Source of the DNA: Oscillatoriales cyanobacterium
Lineage (GTDB): Bacteria; Cyanobacteriota; Cyanobacteriia; Cyanobacteriales; Microcoleaceae
Assembly: GCA_004293365.1 (NCBI GenBank)
Contig: RDYN01000016.1
Span: 1-64,000, forward strand
Direction of reading: 5' to 3'
Length of the DNA stretch: 64,000 nt
Below the pieces are notes generated by a model, which worked only from the letters and a program-made list of their open reading frames with translations, searched no databases and was not told the DNA's origin. Positions 36,303-45,020 of the stretch are shown piece after piece. The translations under genes were made by a program, and so were the position numbers. Position 1 is the stretch's first letter; each line of letters opens with the position of its first letter.

Positions 36303-36785
36303 TGACACCCATGGGTGTCAAATTTTCCTGTTCGATCGTTCCGTGGCAATTTTTTAAATTCTCTATCAAAAAAATGAGACCAATTGGTCTCATTTTGCCC
36401 AGGTAGAATAATTGTTCGGCAATTTGTTTAATTCTCTGTCAAAAAAGTCAGCGCAATTGCGCTCATTTTGTACAGGTAGAATAATTGTTGGGCAATTTGT
36501 GGGAATAGTCCTCAAAAAAATGACACCAATTGGTGTCAAAAATCGGCGGTAGAATAATTGTTGGGCAATTTGTCGGAATAGTCCTCAAAAAAATGACACC
36601 AATTGGTGTCAAGAATCGGTCGTAGAATAATTGTTGGGCAATTTGTGGGAATAGTCCTCAAAAAAATGACACCAATTGGTGTCAAAAATCGGTCGTAGAA
36701 TAATTGTTGGGCAATTTGTGGGAATAGTCCTCCAAAAAATGACACCAATTGGTGTCAAAAATCGGAGGTAGAATAATTGGCAGGC
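36303..36785. repeat. 73-bp tandem array with variable 18-bp palindromes
   Basis: Seven 18-bp palindromes start at 36303, 36375, 36448, 36521, 36594, 36667 and 36740, so the period is 72-73 bases. Sequences are TGACACCCATGGGTGTCA, TGAGACCAATTGGTCTCA, TCAGCGCAATTGCGCTCA (one mismatch) and four copies of TGACACCAATTGGTGTCA. Between them runs a conserved TAGAATAATTGTTGGGCAAT segment. The array fills the space from dnaJ to the tusA-like gene. Confidence 0.93.
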
Positions 36786-36852
36786 AATTGGTTCACGATA
36801 AAATAAGGCTTTCAGGATTTGAGATGGGAAATTTGAAAAGAAAAGGCATACT

Positions 36853-37146
36853 ATGAATTCAACATCCACAATAGAAAATCCCAAATCTCCAGATGCCAAA
36901 ATCGATCTGCGGGGGACTCCGTGTCCTCTGAATTTTGTCCGCACTAAATTGCGCTTGGAACAAATGCCACCTGGTGCTGTTTTGGAGGTGTGGTTGGATG
37001 CTGGGGAGCCGATCGAACAAGTACCCGACAGTCTGAAAATGGAAGGCTACCAGATTCTCGAAACGCAATTTATGGCGGATGAGTCGGAACCCGGCTTTTT
37101 TGCGATGAAAGTGCAAAAAAGCCCAGAAAACCAGGAAGCAGGATGA
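36853..37146 (+). CDS. TusA-family sulfurtransferase-like protein
   Basis: A 97-residue protein with the TusA/SirA signature DLRGTPCPLNFVRTKL, the Cys being the expected persulfide carrier (about residue 24). The two-layered sandwich continues to LEVWLDAGEPIEQVPDSL and GFFAMKV. TusA proteins shuttle sulfur for tRNA thiolation or other pathways. It starts at an ATG after an AT-rich region and ends overlapping the ATG of rsgA by ATGA, so the two are translationally coupled. A function linked to ribosome or tRNA maturation would fit both, but the sulfur acceptor is not known. Confidence 0.9.
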   Translation: MNSTSTIENPKSPDAKIDLRGTPCPLNFVRTKLRLEQMPPGAVLEVWLDAGEPIEQVPDSLKMEGYQILETQFMADESEPGFFAMKVQKSPENQEAG

Positions 37147-38393
37147 GCCTGAATTCTTCCTCGATCGTCGGTACTGTAGTTGCTGTTCAGGCTAACTTCT
37201 ACCGAGTCAGGCTAGATCCAGCAGCCGGCATTCACGAGAATATAGCCCTGGCGGATGCTCCCACTCTCCTGTGCACTCGCCGCACTCGACTGAAAAAAAT
37301 TGGTCAACAGGTGATGGTGGGCGATCGCGTGGTGGTAGACGAACCGGACTGGACTGACCGCCGGGGTGCAATTTCTGAAGTCGAACCGCGCCGCACAGAA
37401 CTCAACCGCCCGCCTGTAGCTAATGCCGATCGCATTCTCCTGGTTTTTGCCCTCGCCGAACCGGATTTAGACCCCGCCTCATTAACTCGGTTTTTAGTCA
37501 AGGCTGAATCTACAGGTTTAGAGGTGAGTTTGTGCCTGAACAAATGCGATTTGGTGAAGGCCCAGGAGTTGGAACAGTGGCGCGATCGGCTTTCAGGTTG
37601 GGGCTACGAACCAATGTTTATTAGCGTTCGCAGCGGTTTAGGAGTGCAGGAAGCTGCGTCTAAATTGCAAAATAAAGTTTCTCTAGAAAAAGTAGCTGAC
37701 CAGCATTTAGTAGACAAAATAGAGGGTGTTGTGTTCCCTTATGAGGATAACCCCCTACTAGCAAATTCAGTCGATCCGTTAGATGCGTTAAATGCGGTAC
37801 AAAATCCTTTGCCGAACTTGCTTGAGGGCCACATCCAAGACAAAATAACGATAATTTGTGGGCCTTCTGGGGTCGGCAAATCCAGCTTGATCAACCAACT
37901 GATTCCGGCGCAGAACCTTCGAGTGAGCGCTGTTTCTGGCAAACTCGGCCGCGGGCGCCACACGACTCGCCACGTCGAACTTTTTGAACTTCCCGACGGC
38001 GGGCTTTTGGCTGATACTCCGGGGTTCAATCAGCCGGCTCTCGAATCCGAGCCGTCGGAGTTAGCTGAATATTTCCCAGAAGCGCGTCAGAGGCTGGCTT
38101 TGGGTAGCTGCCAGTTTAGCGACTGTTCGCACCGCGATGAGCCTAACTGTGTGGTGCGGGGCGATTGGGAGCGCTACCAGTATTACTTGAATTTTCTGGA
38201 AGAGGCGATCGTCCGCCAGCAAACTCTGCAAAACTCCAGCAGCGCCGAATCCAGTTTGAAGCAGCAAACCAAGTCCGACGGTACACAGCAGTACGAACCG
38301 AAGTTGCAAACAAAAAAATATCGCCGCTCTTCCCGCCGCCAGCAACACCAGTCGCTGCAAGATATGTGTCAGGAAGATTTAGAGGAATTCTGA
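37143..38393 (+). CDS. rsgA: Ribosome small-subunit-dependent GTPase RsgA, with insertion
   Basis: A circularly permuted GTPase that assists 30S maturation. An OB-fold N-terminus (about 5-80) precedes G4 NKCD (in LCLNKCDLV), then G1 GPSGVGKSSL and G3 DTPGF. A C-terminal zinc knuckle has C/H ligands (CQFSDCSHRDEPNC). Its 416 residues exceed the usual 300-350. Between SGLGVQEAASKL and DKITIICGPSG lies an extra stretch of about 55 residues. Part of it (about 207-226) is encoded by a reverse copy of the interspersed repeat. It overlaps the tusA-like gene by four bases. The core motifs are intact, so activity is likely retained. Confidence 0.95.
   Translation: MSLNSSSIVGTVVAVQANFYRVRLDPAAGIHENIALADAPTLLCTRRTRLKKIGQQVMVGDRVVVDEPDWTDRRGAISEVEPRRTELNRPPVANADRILLVFALAEPDLDPASLTRFLVKAESTGLEVSLCLNKCDLVKAQELEQWRDRLSGWGYEPMFISVRSGLGVQEAASKLQNKVSLEKVADQHLVDKIEGVVFPYEDNPLLANSVDPLDALNAVQNPLPNLLEGHIQDKITIICGPSGVGKSSLINQLIPAQNLRVSAVSGKLGRGRHTTRHVELFELPDGGLLADTPGFNQPALESEPSELAEYFPEARQRLALGSCQFSDCSHRDEPNCVVRGDWERYQYYLNFLEEAIVRQQTLQNSSSAESSLKQQTKSDGTQQYEPKLQTKKYRRSSRRQQHQSLQDMCQEDLEEF
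37763..37821 (-). repeat. Interspersed repeat translated in frame, reverse copy in rsgA
   Basis: Read on the minus strand it is AGTTCGGCAAAGGATTTTGT, then ACCGCATTTAACGCATC and TAACGGATCG. This matches the first half of the copies at 10724, 11933 and 50459. On the coding strand it gives ANSVDPLDALNAVQNPLPNL. Confidence 0.8.
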
Positions 38394-38637
38394 GGAAGTA
38401 GCCGCCTCAGATCCCCCAATACACCAGAAAATAGTACCAACACTTACCCAGGAACCGGATTCGATCGAGTAAGATACTTCTTTGCAGCCCGAGGCCTTAG
38501 GCTGCAAAACCCGGTTTCTTTAGTGGCGAGTGCGTCAGTCCTGAGTACATTAATCGCTAAAATTAAATGGCCGATAATTTGTAAAAAAAAGTAGAACAGA
38601 AGCAAAAGTTAGCGGGTAGTGCAGGAGCAAAAATATT

Positions 38638-39423
38638 GTGAATATTCAAGAACTGTTTCAGAAAGGCGGCCCCGCCATGTGGCCCCTGTTGGTGTTATCG
38701 ATTGTCTCTGTAAGTACAATTATCGAGCGCTTGTGGTTCTGGGCAAGCCTCTTGAGCAAGGAGAAGCAGATAGTTAACCGCATTCTCGACGTGGCGCGCA
38801 GCGATTGGGGGGCGGCTAGCGAGATTGCCAGACAAGCCAACCGACAGCCGATCGGGCGATTTCTTTCTGCACCCCTGCGCCTGTACAATCCCGAACCAGA
38901 TTTATTTCGACTCGCCCTCGAAGCCGCAGCCGATGAAGAGCTGGCTTCGATGCGCCGCGGGGACAAAATCTTAGAAGCGACGATCGCTCTCGCCCCTTTG
39001 CTGGGCTTGCTGGGAACAGTTTTGGGCTTGATGAACTCGATCCAGAAGGCCAATCCGGGTGACATCAGCGCCGAGGCAACGAAGGGGGTGACTTTGGGAA
39101 TTAGTGAGGCACTGATTACCACTGCTTCGGGGATGGTAGTAGCAATTTTTACCTTGGTGTTTTATCGGATATTTCAAGCTTTTTTGTTCAACCAAGCAAA
39201 AATATTTCGCAAAGCTGGAAATGAACTGGAATTGCTTTACAGACAATACTGGCCGACGGCTAATGCTAAAGGTCGATCGCCTGATACGGATCGCAACAAT
39301 TCTTCCTTTGGTTCCGATGGTTTGAACAGGCGTTCTCTCAATTCTCAAGAATCGGGGGAACGTCTCAGGGAGCCGAAATTGAAAGGTTCGGAGCCTGATG
39401 TTGATTCAACTTCTAATAATTAA
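38638..39423 (+). CDS. MotA/TolQ/ExbB proton-channel protein
   Basis: A 261-residue member of the ExbB/TolQ/MotA family, the membrane stator of a proton-driven energy transducer. It has an N-terminal helix ([21 protein letters not shown]), a cytoplasmic loop and two further helices. The family region is [20 protein letters not shown] and the last helix [20 protein letters not shown]. The C-terminus is long, hydrophilic and variable. The start is GTG at 38638. The exbD-like gene follows after 12 bases, so the two form an operon. In cyanobacteria such pairs may power TonB-dependent uptake or an envelope process, and the partner is not in view. Confidence 0.9.
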   Translation: MNIQELFQKGGPAMWPLLVLSIVSVSTIIERLWFWASLLSKEKQIVNRILDVARSDWGAASEIARQANRQPIGRFLSAPLRLYNPEPDLFRLALEAAADEELASMRRGDKILEATIALAPLLGLLGTVLGLMNSIQKANPGDISAEATKGVTLGISEALITTASGMVVAIFTLVFYRIFQAFLFNQAKIFRKAGNELELLYRQYWPTANAKGRSPDTDRNNSSFGSDGLNRRSLNSQESGERLREPKLKGSEPDVDSTSNN

Positions 39424-39435
39424 AAGCAAGGAGCA

Positions 39436-40221
39436 ATGATGAAGATTCACTTGGATACTCCTGCTGAAGATGCTCGGATTGAACTGCTTCCTTTAATTGA
39501 CATAATCTTTTGTATTCTGACGTTTTTTTTGCTATCGGCTGTGCGAATGACCCGCCAGCAAGCAATTAATGTCGATTTACCGAAGGCGAAGACGGGACAA
39601 GCGCAGATGCGAGAGATGCTGATTGTCAGCATTGACGATTTCGGGCAAACTTATATCGACCAATTGCCTGTTAATTACCAACAGCTCGATCGAGTTTTAA
39701 AGAGTTTCCACAGCACAAATCCTGCCGGCTTGACGGTGTTGTACGCTCCTCAAAATGCTAAATACGCCAAAGTTGTCGAGGTTTTAGACAAATTGAGAGA
39801 GGTAGGGGGCGATCGAGTAGCCCTAGCAACTCTTCCTAGTTCGGCTCCCTCTGGGCAGCCGAACGATCCGTCACTTCCCAATTCCGGGATTCCTGCGGCA
39901 CCTTCGGGCAATTACCCTCAACCCCTGCCGTCTCCCCTAGCTCCGGGCCAGCAGCAGTTCAATCCCAATGGCTTTCAATCTCCTCTCCCAGCTCCGGGGC
40001 AGCAGCAGTTCAATCCCAACGGGTTTCAATCTCCTCTCCCAGCGCCCGGACAGCAGCAGTTCAATCCCAATGGGTTTCAATCTCCTCTCCCAGCGCCCGG
40101 ACAGCAGCCGAGGAACTCTGGGGGAAATCTGGGAATTCCTCCTGTGTCGCCCGCACCCACTGCCCCCAATTTCAGGCCCGGAGCGGCTGCTCCACCGCCG
40201 AATGTCCCTCCCTCGAATTAG
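39436..40221 (+). CDS. ExbD/TolR-type protein with Pro/Gln repeats
   Basis: A 261-residue partner of the preceding channel protein. The N-terminal cytoplasmic lead (DTPAEDARIELLPLIDIIFC) has the Asp of the transmembrane helix that carries protons (LIDIIFCILTFFLLSA). A periplasmic domain runs to about residue 135. The rest is a low-complexity tail with three full 17-residue repeats, PGQQQFNPNGFQSPLPA, and a partial fourth. The tail then runs into Pro-rich sequence. ExbD proteins usually end near residue 140, so the tail is an addition. It may span the peptidoglycan. It is the second gene of the operon. Confidence 0.9.
   Translation: MMKIHLDTPAEDARIELLPLIDIIFCILTFFLLSAVRMTRQQAINVDLPKAKTGQAQMREMLIVSIDDFGQTYIDQLPVNYQQLDRVLKSFHSTNPAGLTVLYAPQNAKYAKVVEVLDKLREVGGDRVALATLPSSAPSGQPNDPSLPNSGIPAAPSGNYPQPLPSPLAPGQQQFNPNGFQSPLPAPGQQQFNPNGFQSPLPAPGQQQFNPNGFQSPLPAPGQQPRNSGGNLGIPPVSPAPTAPNFRPGAAAPPPNVPPSN
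39940..40110 (+). repeat. 51-bp coding tandem repeat in the exbD-like gene
   Basis: Three 51-base units (39940-39990, 39991-40041, 40042-40092) and a partial fourth, differing by a few silent or conservative bases. The unit length is a multiple of three, so copy number can vary without frameshift. Confidence 0.9.
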
Positions 40222-40894
40222 TGAGAACGCTTCCAAGTTTGGGAACGAACGGTGTGCGGGATTTAACAGGTGTAGCGGATTTAACGAATGGATGTTCAGA
40301 TTCAGTTGACCTGTGACAGTTGACTGCAAGAGGGCGACCTCTACCTGGCAGTCCGAGGATTGGAATAATGAATCGTCTTTTTTAAATTTCTCCCTACAAG
40401 CCTTGGGGCTTTCAACCAATTATTTCTGGTAAAAGTCTAAAGGAAGCTAGGCAAATGATTTGATAACGGATACCAGGAAGAAGGGAAGGGAAGGGAGAAC
40501 AGAGAAATAGAAATTCTCCCACTCTCCCCATCTCCCCTCACCCGCTCTCCCCTTCACCCAGAGAGAATTTCCGCGCGAGTTGGTATAAATGGCTGCAATT
40601 ATTTTGGTTCATACTGAGCCTTTTTTCTTTTGACAAGTATATAGAGTGGTATAAGTGGGCAGAAGGAACTTTTGCGGACATGCTACCATCTCTATGGTTA
40701 AGTTATTTCTTAGGGCAGATGGTAATTTTGTCAAATTATTGTTACCTTTTGTAATATACTAAAGCGAGATAGGCTTGCGGGACATCCTGAAACCAACAGC
40801 CGATCGCTGAAGCAACTTACAGAAACAACTTACAAATCTGGTTAATCCAGGTTTCACTGTCAAGTCACCTTTACTTATAGAGGAGTCTTTCGTC
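40222..40894. other. Intergenic region upstream of nblA
   Basis: About 670 bases. A degenerate copy of the interspersed repeat lies near 40236-40295 (GTGTGCGGGATTTAAC, TGTAGCGGATTTAACG). The end holds the nblA leader. TTACCTTTTGTAA at 40742-40754 is a near palindrome but does not fit the NtcA consensus. TTGACA at 40630 has no well-spaced -10 box. Confidence 0.55.
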
Positions 40895-41092
40895 ATGAGC
40901 CAACCAGCAGAATTGTCTTTGGAGCAGCAATTTAGCCTGTGTTCCTTCAAAACACAGGTAAGTGACATGAGCCGCGAGCAAGCTCAGGAGTTTTTGGTCA
41001 AACTTTACGAGCAAATGATGTTGCGCGAAACCATGTACCGCCATTTTCTCAAACACCATTGGGGATTAGAACCCAATCCAGGAGTTGAATAG
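40895..41092 (+). CDS. nblA: Phycobilisome degradation protein NblA
   Basis: A 65-residue NblA. It docks on phycobilisomes and recruits the Clp protease, and is induced by nitrogen or sulfur starvation in studied cyanobacteria. The short two-helix form shows FSLCSFKTQV, MSREQAQEFLVKLYEQMM and RETMYRHFLKHHWGL. The start is set by GAGGAG about 8 bases upstream of the ATG. It stands alone with long untranslated stretches on both sides. An NtcA-type control site was looked for and not found in canonical form. Confidence 0.95.
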   Translation: MSQPAELSLEQQFSLCSFKTQVSDMSREQAQEFLVKLYEQMMLRETMYRHFLKHHWGLEPNPGVE

Positions 41093-41831
41093 CTCAGAGT
41101 CGCAGTCGGCGACCTCCGTCTCTTACTCTGTTCCCTCAGGCGGAAAGGAGTTGGGGGTGATGGGGCGTCACTCGAACGTACAAAGCAAGAATATCCTCAG
41201 AGTTCGACACTGATATACGGAGGAATTTAAAGGTTAGAGGCATTTGGTAGAAACAATTTTTACCGACCTATGGAGAACTCATCCTCTGGTCTGACAAACT
41301 CGTACTGTATTGTCTTTTGATTCTACTAAAAGTTGGGATCGAGTCTCGGCAATAGTCCGATCGACCTCGCAGCACAAAGCAACAATAATTTATCACTCCG
41401 CCTCTCAAAAATCATAAATCTTTCGACAATATCTATATTTTTTTATACAATAAATTACAGCCACAGATTCGGAGATCGGAGACCATCAATCGATCGTATG
41501 TAATTGCTAGAAATGCCAATTGTTTGATATGGCGAGCTTAACACTTCACTACAGCTATTAATCTCCTCTAAAGTCTCTCAAGTTGCAGCCGATCGGTTTG
41601 AGCAAGCCTTGAGCAAGTCGAACATCATATCATGTCCCATCGATTGAGCCCAATAAGTAGGGTTTGTAGTGCGGACTTCAGTCCGCATTCAGGGAGCGGA
41701 CTGAAGTCCGCACTACAAACCGTTTTTGTGGTCATCAACCGGGCATGAGATCGCAAGGCGAGCTCCGACTAGCAAAACCTTTAATTTTCTACTCAAGTCC
41801 CATAACTGACAACTTGTAACTCTAGAAAGAG
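41093..41831. other. Intergenic region behind nblA
   Basis: About 740 bases between nblA and a convergent minus-strand gene. The dispersed hairpin at 41660-41727 is the only structure recognised. No gene seen. A small RNA is possible but not supported. Confidence 0.5.
41660..41727. repeat. Dispersed GCGGACTTCAGTCCGC hairpin repeat
   Basis: An inverted repeat with arms GGTTTGTAGTGCGGACTTCA and complement around ATTCAGGGA. It is almost identical to the copy at 18285. Confidence 0.9.
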
Positions 41832-42329
41832 TTATTCCGACTGACGTTCCAGAGTTGCCTCCATCGTACTCGTCAAGTAATGACCGGACATGATGCCGCT
41901 AGATTGGTAGTAGCGGTTGTCATCAACGCGGTGGAGGGTATCAAAACCCGTCCGCCGCTGGCGTTCGTCTCCCAGTACCCAGTAACGCTGGACGATCGAC
42001 TGAGGAGCAATCCAACCTTCGCCCTCGACTCGGCCGAGTTCGCTGTGTTGGAGTACAAAAGTATACTGCCGCTCATCGTTGTTGAGGTGTCCTCGGTACT
42101 GCAAAATAATCTCTTCGCGATCGCCTCCTGGAAACACGAGCTTCGTCACCATACTGAACCAATCTGTTCGGTTCCAGCTCACTAAAGTTTTGCCTTTCAC
42201 CGTAATTGGCACGCCATTGCGCTCAATCCAACTTCCTTCGAGCGTCCATTGGCCAGATTCCATTAAAAACGTGTGAGCCACAGTGCTGTTCCTATGCTTT
42301 TCCTGCTGGCTACAATGCTGGTGCAACAA
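41832..42329 (-). CDS. Conserved cyanobacterial hypothetical protein
   Basis: A 165-residue soluble protein of the lipocalin-like, beta-rich composition seen in several cyanobacterial hypotheticals. Repeated strands include WTLEGSWIER, KTLVSWNRTDWFSMVTKL, QYRGHLNNDERQYTF, GRVEGEGWIAP and IVQRYWVLGD. No catalytic motif is evident. The annotated start is a TTG. A later ATG (MESGQWTL, residue 23) is possible, but RNSTVAHTFLMESG looks like conserved coding sequence. Its start lies 33 bases behind the stop of anmK on the same strand, so the two are probably co-transcribed. Function unknown. Confidence 0.7.
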   Translation of the reverse strand: MLHQHCSQQEKHRNSTVAHTFLMESGQWTLEGSWIERNGVPITVKGKTLVSWNRTDWFSMVTKLVFPGGDREEIILQYRGHLNNDERQYTFVLQHSELGRVEGEGWIAPQSIVQRYWVLGDERQRRTGFDTLHRVDDNRYYQSSGIMSGHYLTSTMEATLERQSE

Positions 42330-42361
42330 CGCACAGCCGTTGTCCCTCAGACTCTATGCTA

Positions 42362-43582
42362 TCATGCCCAACTGTGCCAACAAGAGTTAATTTCTCCTAA
42401 CAGAACCGGTGCACAAGCACCAGTAACTTGAGGCAGATTGCCGGGAATACCCCGAACCCGCCAGGCGGCTAAAACCGCGAAAGCGATCGCCTCTTTAAAA
42501 TCTACACTCAAGCCTGCCTCAGAAGTAGTCAACACTTGCACTGGATGCAATTGTGCTTGCAATCGGCGTTTTAAGTAGAGATTGTGGCTGCCGCCCCCGC
42601 ACAATAAAACTCGATCGGGCATCTGCGGCAAAAAAGTTTGGTAACTGTGAACGATCGAAGCAACAGTCAGTTCCGTCAAAGTAGCCAGCACATCACCAGG
42701 ACTGAGGTTGTAAGCTTGAGCCTCGACCAAACAACGGTTAAAATAGTCTACACCAAATAACTCTCGCCCTGTAGATTTGGGCGGTGCTTGGATAAAAAAA
42801 TCTTGCTGCAGCCAATTCTCTACTAAAGCTTGACAGGGAGTGCCGCTTGCCGCCCAAGCTCCACCTTCGTCACAAGTTTTAGTTCCGTCAGAGAAGTGCT
42901 GCACTGCCAAGTCTAAGAGCGAATTTGCAGGCCCGGTATCCCAACCCAAGATACCTTCGCCCAGATGAGAAACCGCAGACTTGTCAGCCAATTCTTCATC
43001 TTTCCTGGCAGGAAGATAAGTAAAATTGCCAATTCCACCGAGATTTTGGATGCAGAGGTTGCGGTTGGGTTCGGCCAGCAGGCAAGCATCAACTATGGGG
43101 ACTAAGGGTGCTCCTTGACCACCTGCTGCAATGTCTGCCGATCGAAAATTGCTCACAGTAGTAATGCCTGTCAATTGAGCGATGAGCGCGCCCCGCCCGA
43201 GTTGCAAGCTGTAACCCATGTCTGAACCAGGAGTGGGTGGAGCAGAAAAATTGCTCTGTTCCGTATTCCCTGGCGGTCGGTGGTAGACGGTTTGACCGTG
43301 AGAGCCGATTAATTCTGCTTTATCATATCCTGCTTGAATTGTCAAGGCTGCGACCGCAAATTCTTGGGCGATCGCATCATCTAATTCGGCGAGTTCTGCC
43401 ACGGACAGCGCTGAGCCGCTGCAAACCGATAGAATTTGCGATCGCAAAGTAGCAGGATAAGGGAAAGTCTTGCCGGCAACCAACTGCACTTTCAAGTCTG
43501 TTTGAGAACCGACCACATCCACCAAAGCAGCATCAATGCCATCCACCGACGTGCCGCTGATCAAACCGATAACGCGAACCAT
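42362..43582 (-). CDS. anmK: Anhydro-N-acetylmuramic acid kinase
   Basis: A 406-residue kinase that phosphorylates and opens 1,6-anhydro-MurNAc from peptidoglycan turnover, giving MurNAc-6-phosphate. Motifs are [17 protein letters not shown] at the N-terminus, [13 protein letters not shown] (about 95-107), [13 protein letters not shown] and the C-terminal [17 protein letters not shown], all typical of the ASKHA-fold family. It is somewhat longer than E. coli AnmK, mainly through an insert near residue 195-215. It lies in a minus-strand run with the hypothetical gene downstream and a PP2C gene upstream, 125 bases away across TTTTAGA-type repeats. Confidence 0.95.
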   Translation of the reverse strand: MVRVIGLISGTSVDGIDAALVDVVGSQTDLKVQLVAGKTFPYPATLRSQILSVCSGSALSVAELAELDDAIAQEFAVAALTIQAGYDKAELIGSHGQTVYHRPPGNTEQSNFSAPPTPGSDMGYSLQLGRGALIAQLTGITTVSNFRSADIAAGGQGAPLVPIVDACLLAEPNRNLCIQNLGGIGNFTYLPARKDEELADKSAVSHLGEGILGWDTGPANSLLDLAVQHFSDGTKTCDEGGAWAASGTPCQALVENWLQQDFFIQAPPKSTGRELFGVDYFNRCLVEAQAYNLSPGDVLATLTELTVASIVHSYQTFLPQMPDRVLLCGGGSHNLYLKRRLQAQLHPVQVLTTSEAGLSVDFKEAIAFAVLAAWRVRGIPGNLPQVTGACAPVLLGEINSCWHSWA

Positions 43583-43583
43583 T

Positions 43584-43675
43584 CGATTTTAGATTTTAGA
43601 TTTTAGATTTTAGATTTTATGATTGGGAGATTGGGAGATTGAGAGATTGGGAGATTGGGAGATTTTGGGATTTGG
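43584..43675. repeat. Short tandem repeats upstream of anmK
   Basis: ATTTTAG units followed by GATTGGGA units. It fills most of the gap between anmK and the phosphatase gene. Confidence 0.8.
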
Positions 43676-43707
43676 ATATTTTTAGGTGCGCTCATCGCGC
43701 GAGGAGA

Positions 43708-44460
43708 TTATTTGAGGTCGATCGTGACGATCACCACAGTAATATTGTCCCGTCCCCCTTTATCCTTAGCCGCTTCAATCAAAGCAGTTGCAGCGCCCTC
43801 GCAGGCGCGAATCGACTTCAGAGGCGAAGCAATCAAAGGATCGGAAAGTTCCTCAGTCAAGCCGTCGCTGCACAGCAACAAGCGATCCCCGGGCTTTACA
43901 TCCACCGGCAGAATATCTATCTCCTGCAAATCATCGCGGCCCAAACACTGGGACAAAACGTGACGCCAAGGATGACTGCGAGCCTGATCCGGAGTCAGGG
44001 CCTTTCTTTTAACAGCCTGAGCCACCCAAGTCTGGTCTTCAGTAATCTGATCCAAGTGAGATCCGTGCAGCCGGTACAAGCGAGAGTCCCCGATATTAGC
44101 GCACCATGGTCTGCCCTCATCCCTAAATATCAGAACCACAGCCGTAGTCCCCATATCAGCACGCTCGGGATGTTCGAGCTGATCGGTCAAAATTGCTTGA
44201 TTGGCAATTAACAAAGCCTGGGACAACAACAGGGGAGAATCTTCTGGCCCTTCCCAATGTTCGAGCAAATAAGATTGAATCGCCCCAGTCGCAATCCGAC
44301 TGGCTTCTTGACCTCCCGCGTGTCCTCCCATGCCGTCGGCCACTATGAAAAATCGCCCGTCAGGGTCTATGTAGTACGAATCCTGATTTACGGAACGAAC
44401 TAGCCCTGTGTCTGTTTTACCTGCGAAAGAGCGTTTCATAGATTGGGTGATTGGACTCAT
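43708..44460 (-). CDS. PP2C-type serine/threonine protein phosphatase
   Basis: A 250-residue PPM phosphatase. Metal-binding motifs are present in order: VRSVNQDS, FIVADGMGGHAGG, CANIGDSRLYRL, LLLCSDGLTEELSD and GGRDNITVV. It would remove phosphate from Ser/Thr targets of Hanks-type kinases, such as the one at 47789 a few kb away. The start at 44460 is chosen over 44514 because the longer form has a poor N-terminus and GAAG precedes the internal ATG. An even later ATG (MKRSFAGKTD, 44439) is also plausible. Minus strand, upstream of anmK. Confidence 0.93.
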   Translation of the reverse strand: MSPITQSMKRSFAGKTDTGLVRSVNQDSYYIDPDGRFFIVADGMGGHAGGQEASRIATGAIQSYLLEHWEGPEDSPLLLSQALLIANQAILTDQLEHPERADMGTTAVVLIFRDEGRPWCANIGDSRLYRLHGSHLDQITEDQTWVAQAVKRKALTPDQARSHPWRHVLSQCLGRDDLQEIDILPVDVKPGDRLLLCSDGLTEELSDPLIASPLKSIRACEGAATALIEAAKDKGGRDNITVVIVTIDLK

Positions 44461-45020
44461 CGAACTTCTAAAGTAGATACAACTCGGGCAACTTTGTATA
44501 CCGACTATTCTCAAAATTTGAAGGAAACTTAAAATTGCTGCTGATATTTTTAACTACATCTCAGAGAGCAGAGATATCTTATCAAACATCATTAGCCAAG
44601 TCGCTAATCAAGGTGTTATCCCCAATTGCCACGATCGAATTTTCGCGACTCTGAGTGAAATCTCTCTTGATTTCCTATTGGTAGGATAGACATTTAAAGT
44701 TCAAAAAACTACCAATTTTTATCGGAACTTTCCCGCCTTTTGTGCAGGTATTTGAAGTGTATTCCTCAGTTATTCTGGTCTCAGTTATTCTTAGCATTTT
44801 GTCACCCTAGCGGTGACATAAATGTTTTAAGGTTAGAGAAAACTTAGAGAATGCCTAGGTCATTATTGCACGAGCCGTTTGTTAAATTTTCAAAATCTCT
44901 GGTCAGCAATGCAAAACTTAACATTCGATCGGGACTTTTCGCGGTACGAGTATTTAAAGTATAGTCCGGTCGATCGACTATTCGGGTCGATCGACCGAAC
45001 TGCGGATTTATGGGAATCTG
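44461..45020. other. Intergenic region
   Basis: About 560 AT-rich bases between two minus-strand genes. TTGTCACCCTAGCGGTGACATAA near 44798-44822 is an imperfect inverted repeat (GTCACC/GGTGAC). Another is GGTCGATCGACTATTCGGGTCGATCGACC near 44967-44997. No gene seen. Confidence 0.55.

Noticed and set aside
36303-36785. CRISPR array
   Set aside because: The repeated unit is 73 bases with no unique spacers. Only the palindrome arms vary, and in a paired way.
36536-36944. Minus-strand reading frames of 70-111 codons in the 73-bp array
   Set aside because: They are by-products of a repeat whose period is not a stable coding unit, with no family similarity, and they overlap the real tusA-like gene.
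40742-40754. NtcA control site upstream of nblA
   Set aside because: TTACCTTTTGTAA is palindromic, but the GTA-N8-TAC consensus is not met.
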